In this document: positions 60,291 through 64,000 of the stretch, in pieces
Layout: every line of letters begins with the position of its first letter
Numbering within the stretch: position 1 is the stretch's first letter
NCBI RefSeq assembly: GCF_026913015.1
Contig: NZ_JAPTYD010000015.1
Location: forward strand, 1 to 64,000
Source: Paracoccus benzoatiresistens
GTDB taxonomy: Bacteria; Pseudomonadota; Alphaproteobacteria; Rhodobacterales; Rhodobacteraceae
Direction: 5' to 3'
DNA length: 64,000 nt
Position numbers and translations under genes: made by a program
Notes under the pieces: model-generated
The model's input: only the letters and a program-made list of their open reading frames with translations
What the model was told of the DNA's origin: nothing
The model's database searches: none

Positions 60291-61841
60291 CTACTGGTTT
60301 CCGGCGGAGCCCGCCATGACCGCTTCCATCACGCGGTCGAGGTTGAAGCTTCCGGGTTTCTGACGGGGCGGGAAATCGCGGAAGCTCTGGAGCCAGTTGG
60401 CCACATAGGCACCCGCCGGAGCGATGACGAACATCCGTTCCATGAACCAGCGTTGATAGCCCATGGCGTTTTCCTCCCGGGCCCGTTCGAACGGGTCCAT
60501 CCGCAGGTTCGTGATCATCGGCGCCCGAAGCTCGACAAAGGGCTCGAGCCAGACATCCAGCCCGTGCGCGTCCTGCCGCAGGAAGGTGATCTTCCAGTCG
60601 TTATAGCGCAGCGCCGCCACCGAGCCGTCATCGGTCCAGTAGAGGAATTCCTTGCGCGGCCAATCGCCCGTGCCCTGGAGCGCCGGGAGGAGGTTGTAGC
60701 CGTCGAGGTGCACCCTGTAGTCGCGCCCGATCGCCTGCACGCCGCCCAGGAGCTGCTCCTTGATGTCCGGCTGACCGGCGGCAGCGAGCAGCGTCGGAAG
60801 CATGTCCTCATGCGCGGCGATCTCGTTCGACACGGTTCCCGGCTCGATCACGCCGGGCCAGCGGATCATCGTCGGCACGCGATACCCGCCTTCCCACTGG
60901 GTGTTCTTCTCGCCGCGGAACATGGTCGTGCCGCCGTCGGGCCAGGTGAAGGTCTCGGCACCGTTGTCCGAGGAATACATCACGATGGTGTTGTCGGCGA
61001 TGCCCAGTTCATCGATCTTGTCGAGAAGCTTGCCGACGTCCTGGTCGTGCTGGGCCATCCCGTCGGCATAGATGCCGTGGCCCGTGCTGTTCTCGAACTC
61101 ATCGGGAAGATGCGTGAAGATGTGCATCCGGGTGGAGTTCCACCAGACGAAGAACGGATTGCCTTCGGCATGAGCCTTCTCGATGAACTCGAGCGCCGCT
61201 GCCGTAACCTCGCCGTCCACCGTCTTCATCCGCTCGCGCGTGAGAGGGCCGGTGTCGAGGATCTCGCCGCCGGCGGTCGAGCGGATGACGCCCCGCGGTC
61301 CGAAGCGCTCCTTGAAGGCCGGGTCCTCCGGATAGTCCACGTTCTCGGGCTCCTCCTCGGCGTTGAGATGGTAAAGGTTGCCGAAAAACTCGTCGAAGCC
61401 GTGGTTGGTGGGCAACATCTCGTCGCGGTCGCCCAGATGGTTCTTGCCGAACTGGCCCGTGACATAGCCCTGCTCCTTGAGGAGCCCCGCGATGGTCGGG
61501 TCCTCGATCCGCATGCCTTCCGGCGTGCCGGGCAAGCCGACCTTGGTAAGACCCGTGCGGATCGGCGACTGCCCGGTGATGAAGGCCGCGCGGCCCGCCG
61601 TGCAGCTCTGCTGGCCGTACCAGTCGGTGAAGAGCGCGCCTTCTTCAGCGATGCGGTCGATGTTGGGCGTGCGATAGCCCATCATCCCGTTGTTGTAGGC
61701 GCTTGTGTTGAACTGGCCGATATCGTCGCCCCAAATGACAAGGATGTTCGGCTTCTGGTCCTGCGCCAGCGCGATGCTGGCCGAACAAGCGAACGCCGCG
61801 ATTGCAATGACGGCGGTCAATCCCCCCGGTCGCTCAGTCAT
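60291..61841 (-). CDS. Formylglycine-type arylsulfatase/sulfohydrolase
   Basis: 516 residues. A signal peptide (GLTAVIAIAAFACSASIALA) is followed by PNILVIWGDDIGQFNTSAYN with the metal-binding Asp pair (~39-40). The modifiable cysteine is Cys80 in SCTAGRAAFITG, which fits C-x-A-x-R for formylglycine formation. Later metal/substrate motifs are GKNHLGD and YSSDNGAET. It should release sulfate, or phosphate, from an organic ester in the periplasm. No formylglycine-generating enzyme is in the window. It is divergent from a Crp/Fnr regulator and heads the sulfatase-HAD-octahaem set. Confidence 0.9.
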   Translation of the reverse strand: MTERPGGLTAVIAIAAFACSASIALAQDQKPNILVIWGDDIGQFNTSAYNNGMMGYRTPNIDRIAEEGALFTDWYGQQSCTAGRAAFITGQSPIRTGLTKVGLPGTPEGMRIEDPTIAGLLKEQGYVTGQFGKNHLGDRDEMLPTNHGFDEFFGNLYHLNAEEEPENVDYPEDPAFKERFGPRGVIRSTAGGEILDTGPLTRERMKTVDGEVTAAALEFIEKAHAEGNPFFVWWNSTRMHIFTHLPDEFENSTGHGIYADGMAQHDQDVGKLLDKIDELGIADNTIVMYSSDNGAETFTWPDGGTTMFRGEKNTQWEGGYRVPTMIRWPGVIEPGTVSNEIAAHEDMLPTLLAAAGQPDIKEQLLGGVQAIGRDYRVHLDGYNLLPALQGTGDWPRKEFLYWTDDGSVAALRYNDWKITFLRQDAHGLDVWLEPFVELRAPMITNLRMDPFERAREENAMGYQRWFMERMFVIAPAGAYVANWLQSFRDFPPRQKPGSFNLDRVMEAVMAGSAGNQ

Positions 61842-61854
61842 GATAATCTCCCTT

Positions 61855-61874
61855 CACGGCATGCGAACGCCGTG
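61855..61874. promoter_or_regulatory. Inverted repeat between sulfatase and Crp/Fnr regulator
   Basis: CACGGC-N8-GCCGTG, perfect 6-bp arms, 14-33 bp upstream of the sulfatase start and 70-89 bp upstream of the regulator. It is a plausible operator for the divergent regulator, but it does not resemble an FNR box. Confidence 0.4.
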
Positions 61875-61943
61875 CCACTTTTGACAAGCAAGGGGCCGCA
61901 AGGGCCGCCATCAGAGGACAATGCCGGCGGGGATCGCGATTCG

Positions 61944-62669
61944 ATGGCTCAAATGAACCAATTCGTTCAGAATCAGATCTCCCGCCTCGGCGTTCTCGCC
62001 CAGACAGGCTGGCTTTCGCGGCAGCCCCTCGACTTTCAGGCCCGGATTTCGCGGCTCGGGCACTGGCGCGAGGCAAAGGCGGGTGAAATCCTCTACCTCG
62101 CGGGGGACGATGCAGACTGGATGGTCGGTCTGGCCGAAGGCGCCGTCGAGATCACCTTCCCGCTGGTAGGCGACGAACCGGTGGTGATCCACCGCGCCGA
62201 GCCGGGGTTCTGGACCGGAGAGGCCTCCGTGCTGGCGGACCAGAGGCGGCTGATTTCGATCGCTGCCGCCACCAGGGCGCGCGTCTTCGTTCTTTCCGCC
62301 CCGGGTATCCGCCGCATGCTGGAGGAAGAGCCACGCCATTGGAAACCCTTCTTCGAACTGAGCCTTACAAGCTCGTTGACGGCCGTCACCCTCCTGGCCG
62401 AGGCGCTCTCTCTTTCTCCCCGTGCGCGGGTCGCGAGAATTCTTCTCCGCCTCGCGCAGGCCGACGGGTCGGTGACCTGCAGCAAGGAGGATCTCGGCCG
62501 TCTCCTCGGCATGACGCGGTCAAGCGCCCGCCGGGCGCTGACAAGCCTCACCGAGATGGGCGCGGTCCAGAGCGGCTATGGCATCCTGTCCATCCGCGAT
62601 CGCGGAAAGCTCGAGCGACTGACGGGCGAGGCTTGGCCCGGGGCCGACGCGTGCCAGCTTGGGAGCTGA
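61944..62669 (+). CDS. Crp/Fnr family transcriptional regulator
   Basis: 241 residues. The N-terminal beta-roll is AKAGEILYLAGDDADWMVGL (~44-63), WTGEASVLADQRRLISIAAA follows, and the C-terminal HTH is VTCSKEDLGRLLGMTRSSAR then RALTSLTEMGAV. No FNR-type cysteine cluster is visible. It is divergent from the sulfatase and is the only regulator in this module, so it probably controls it. ATG 61944 is used; ATG 61953 is possible. Confidence 0.85.
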   Translation: MAQMNQFVQNQISRLGVLAQTGWLSRQPLDFQARISRLGHWREAKAGEILYLAGDDADWMVGLAEGAVEITFPLVGDEPVVIHRAEPGFWTGEASVLADQRRLISIAAATRARVFVLSAPGIRRMLEEEPRHWKPFFELSLTSSLTAVTLLAEALSLSPRARVARILLRLAQADGSVTCSKEDLGRLLGMTRSSARRALTSLTEMGAVQSGYGILSIRDRGKLERLTGEAWPGADACQLGS

Positions 62670-63055
62670 GACGAGCGCGCAAGCATGGTCGCAACCGCAA
62701 TGCCGTTCCGGATGTGCCCATCTCGTCTGGCGCGGCGGATGTGGTGTGGCAACAGTCCTGAACACGGCTCCATCGCAACCGCAGCCCTGGAAGACGTCGA
62801 AGGCCTGCGGTCAGCCAGGGGCGAGTTGGCGGACACGGCGCTCCGGGCCAGGCAGTAACCAGGAAAAATCCTGCAACCGGGTCGGCGCCGCGGGATCAGC
62901 AAGCTTGCGATCATGCCCGTCATGCGACCCAAAGGCGCGTCCTGCTGGTTGCCGCCTGGAGCGCCGGGACGGGTGACGAAGCGTCATCATGGAACGCTTG
63001 GCGGCGCGTCTTGTTGTTCTTGTCCCAATACCTCGATCACAGAAAGAACGTGAGA
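62670..63055. other. Non-coding spacer
   Basis: About 390 bp between the Crp/Fnr regulator and the DUF883 gene. Open frames on both strands have no recognisable product. No structured RNA or clear terminator was noticed. Confidence 0.4.
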
Positions 63056-63403
63056 ATGGCACAGAACCCCGCAGCTGAACTGGAGCAGGACACCAAGGGA
63101 ACTTCCGAAGGGGTCCTCAACGATCTCAAGGCAGGCGCTTTCCATGTGGCCGAGCGGGCCGCCGCGACCGTGAACGATACGCTGGATGCGGGCCGCGAGC
63201 ATGTCGGCCGCATCCGGGATGCAGGCCAGGGCTATGCCGAACGCGTGTATGAAACGGGACACAGGAAGGCCGAGGAAGCGGCGTTCTATGCAGAACTGGG
63301 CTATGAAGAGGCCCGTGACTGGACCCGCGGCCATCCGGCTCAAGCCCTGGGGCTCGCGGCGGGGATCGGCCTTCTGGTCGGTCTGCTGGTCGCGCGTCGC
63401 TGA
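63056..63403 (+). CDS. DUF883 (ElaB/YqjD/YgaM-type) membrane-anchored protein
   Basis: 115 residues. A long charged amphipathic helix (ELEQDTKGTSEGVLNDLKAG and AEEAAFYAELGYEEARDWTR) leads to WTRGHPAQALGLAAGIGLLV then GLLVARR, the G-rich C-terminal helix of DUF883 proteins. In E. coli, members attach to ribosomes and to the inner membrane in stationary phase. The start at ATG 63056 removes a fifteen-residue basic prefix that has no family support. Confidence 0.85.
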   Translation: MAQNPAAELEQDTKGTSEGVLNDLKAGAFHVAERAAATVNDTLDAGREHVGRIRDAGQGYAERVYETGHRKAEEAAFYAELGYEEARDWTRGHPAQALGLAAGIGLLVGLLVARR

Positions 63404-63605
63404 GATGCGGCTTCGGGCGTAAGGGGACAATCTTGCGCGGAGTGCCGTGGCTCATCGGAATGGCCCGTAAGGCAACGAATGTCCCCGACGGCCACATGGC
63501 CGGCAGAGCCACGGCCTCTTCGACGCAGCCCTAATTCCTAGGGGCTACGATCTTCGCGCACGTCCCCGGCACCCTCGCGTTCTCGCACCAACCAGTACGG
63601 ATCAC

Positions 63606-64000
63606 ATGGCAAGACACTCCTCCGAAGCCTCTGCAGACACCAAACCTCTCCGTTCCCATCAGGGACGGCGCAAGTGGGCCGTCGGACTTGCCGGCGTGGG
63701 CGTTCTCGCCGCGTCGGCTGTGGTCAACCACCGGCTTGCAAGGCAGGCGGAACGGCGCAATCCGCCTGCGGGGCGCTTCGTCGAGGTTGACGGAGTTCGC
63801 CTCCATTATCTGGAGCGTGGCGAGGGTCCTGCGCTGGTTCTGCTGCACGGCAACGGCAGCATGATCCAGGACTTTGCCTCCAGCGGTCTCATTGACCTGG
63901 CGGCACGGCGGCACCGGGTCATCGTGTTCGACCGTCCCGGCTATGGGCACAGCACGCGGCCGCGCGGTAGGGTCTGGAGCCCGGACGCCCAAGCCGAGCT
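63606..64000 (+). CDS. Alpha/beta hydrolase, N-terminal part
   Basis: The first ~131 codons; the gene leaves the window at the right edge. An N-terminal membrane segment (WAVGLAGVGVLAASAVVNH) is followed by GRFVEVDGVRLHYLERGEGP, LVLLHGNGSMIQDFA with the oxyanion hole HGNGS, and VIVFDRPGYGHSTRP. The catalytic Ser and His would lie beyond the edge. It is probably a membrane-anchored hydrolase; substrate unknown. Confidence 0.82.
   Translation, partial: MARHSSEASADTKPLRSHQGRRKWAVGLAGVGVLAASAVVNHRLARQAERRNPPAGRFVEVDGVRLHYLERGEGPALVLLHGNGSMIQDFASSGLIDLAARRHRVIVFDRPGYGHSTRPRGRVWSPDAQAE

Noticed and set aside
60453..62669. 738-codon plus-strand frame
   Set aside because: Only the last 241 codons (the Crp/Fnr regulator) are real; the rest is antisense to the sulfatase.
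1..64000. tRNA, rRNA and CRISPR arrays
   Set aside because: I looked for cloverleaf-like segments and regularly spaced repeats and saw none. Visual inspection only; tRNAscan-SE or a CRISPR finder would be decisive.

Overview
The window reads as chromosome or megaplasmid of a GC-rich alphaproteobacterium of the Paracoccus type (Rhodobacterales). The reasons are a narK-GHJI cluster with a NarK1-NarK2 fusion and a divergent narR, as in Paracoccus pantotrophus/denitrificans, plus a TRAP transporter and tightly overlapping operons with high-GC codon use. The assignment is by family recognition only; no search was run.

Region 1 (1-12,280, minus strand): one long catabolic operon. It runs TRAP transporter (dctP-dctQ-dctM), IclR regulator, fused enoyl-CoA hydratase/3-hydroxyacyl-CoA dehydrogenase, thiolase, large and small acyl-CoA dehydrogenases, PaaI thioesterase, enoyl-CoA hydratase, acyl-CoA ligase and the start of ETF-ubiquinone oxidoreductase. 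The beta-oxidation gene content matches the pim (pimelate/dicarboxylate) operon logic: import, CoA activation, dehydrogenation with electrons to ETF-QO, hydration, oxidation and thiolysis.

Region 2 (12,281-22,214): a patchwork. It holds a RidA/TetR divergent pair, a large soluble hybrid histidine kinase, a DegS-like protease, a DUF2267 protein, an AmiS/UreI-like channel and a TetR regulator. Debris of IS66, IS256 and IS3 elements lies among them.

Region 3 (22,215-30,367): an amino-sugar locus. A GntR regulator and a NagB-II-type deaminase on the minus strand diverge from a MurQ-type etherase, a complete sugar ABC importer and a Gfo/Idh oxidoreductase. In front of gntR sits a 39-codon ORF that looks like an internally deleted BadF-type sugar kinase.

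Region 4 (30,368-37,547): an O-acetylhomoserine sulfhydrylase-like PLP enzyme, an FAD/NAD(P)-binding protein, and a compact periplasmic module. The module is a Tat-exported flavin amine oxidase, a monohaem cytochrome c and a Sec-exported RidA. It suggests amine oxidation with cytochrome c as electron acceptor and RidA hydrolysing the imine.

Region 5 (37,548-50,554): anaerobic nitrogen respiration. It holds nnrS, narR and the operon narK-narG-narH-narJ-narI-ppiC-DUF2478. There are FNR/NarR-type boxes between narR and narK, and a degenerate TTG-N8-CAA box upstream of nnrS.

Region 6 (50,745-62,669): an uncharacterised periplasmic module. It holds a DUF3604 metalloprotein, HupE/UreJ-type permeases (one intact, two broken), a parvulin-type PPIase, an octahaem c-type cytochrome with TPRs, a periplasmic HAD phosphatase, a formylglycine-type sulfatase and a divergent Crp/Fnr regulator. 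An outer-membrane beta-barrel gene and two HupE genes at its left end are disrupted. This is the best candidate for an undescribed system.

The right end (63,056-64,000) carries a DUF883 protein and a truncated alpha/beta hydrolase. I saw no tRNA, rRNA or CRISPR array.
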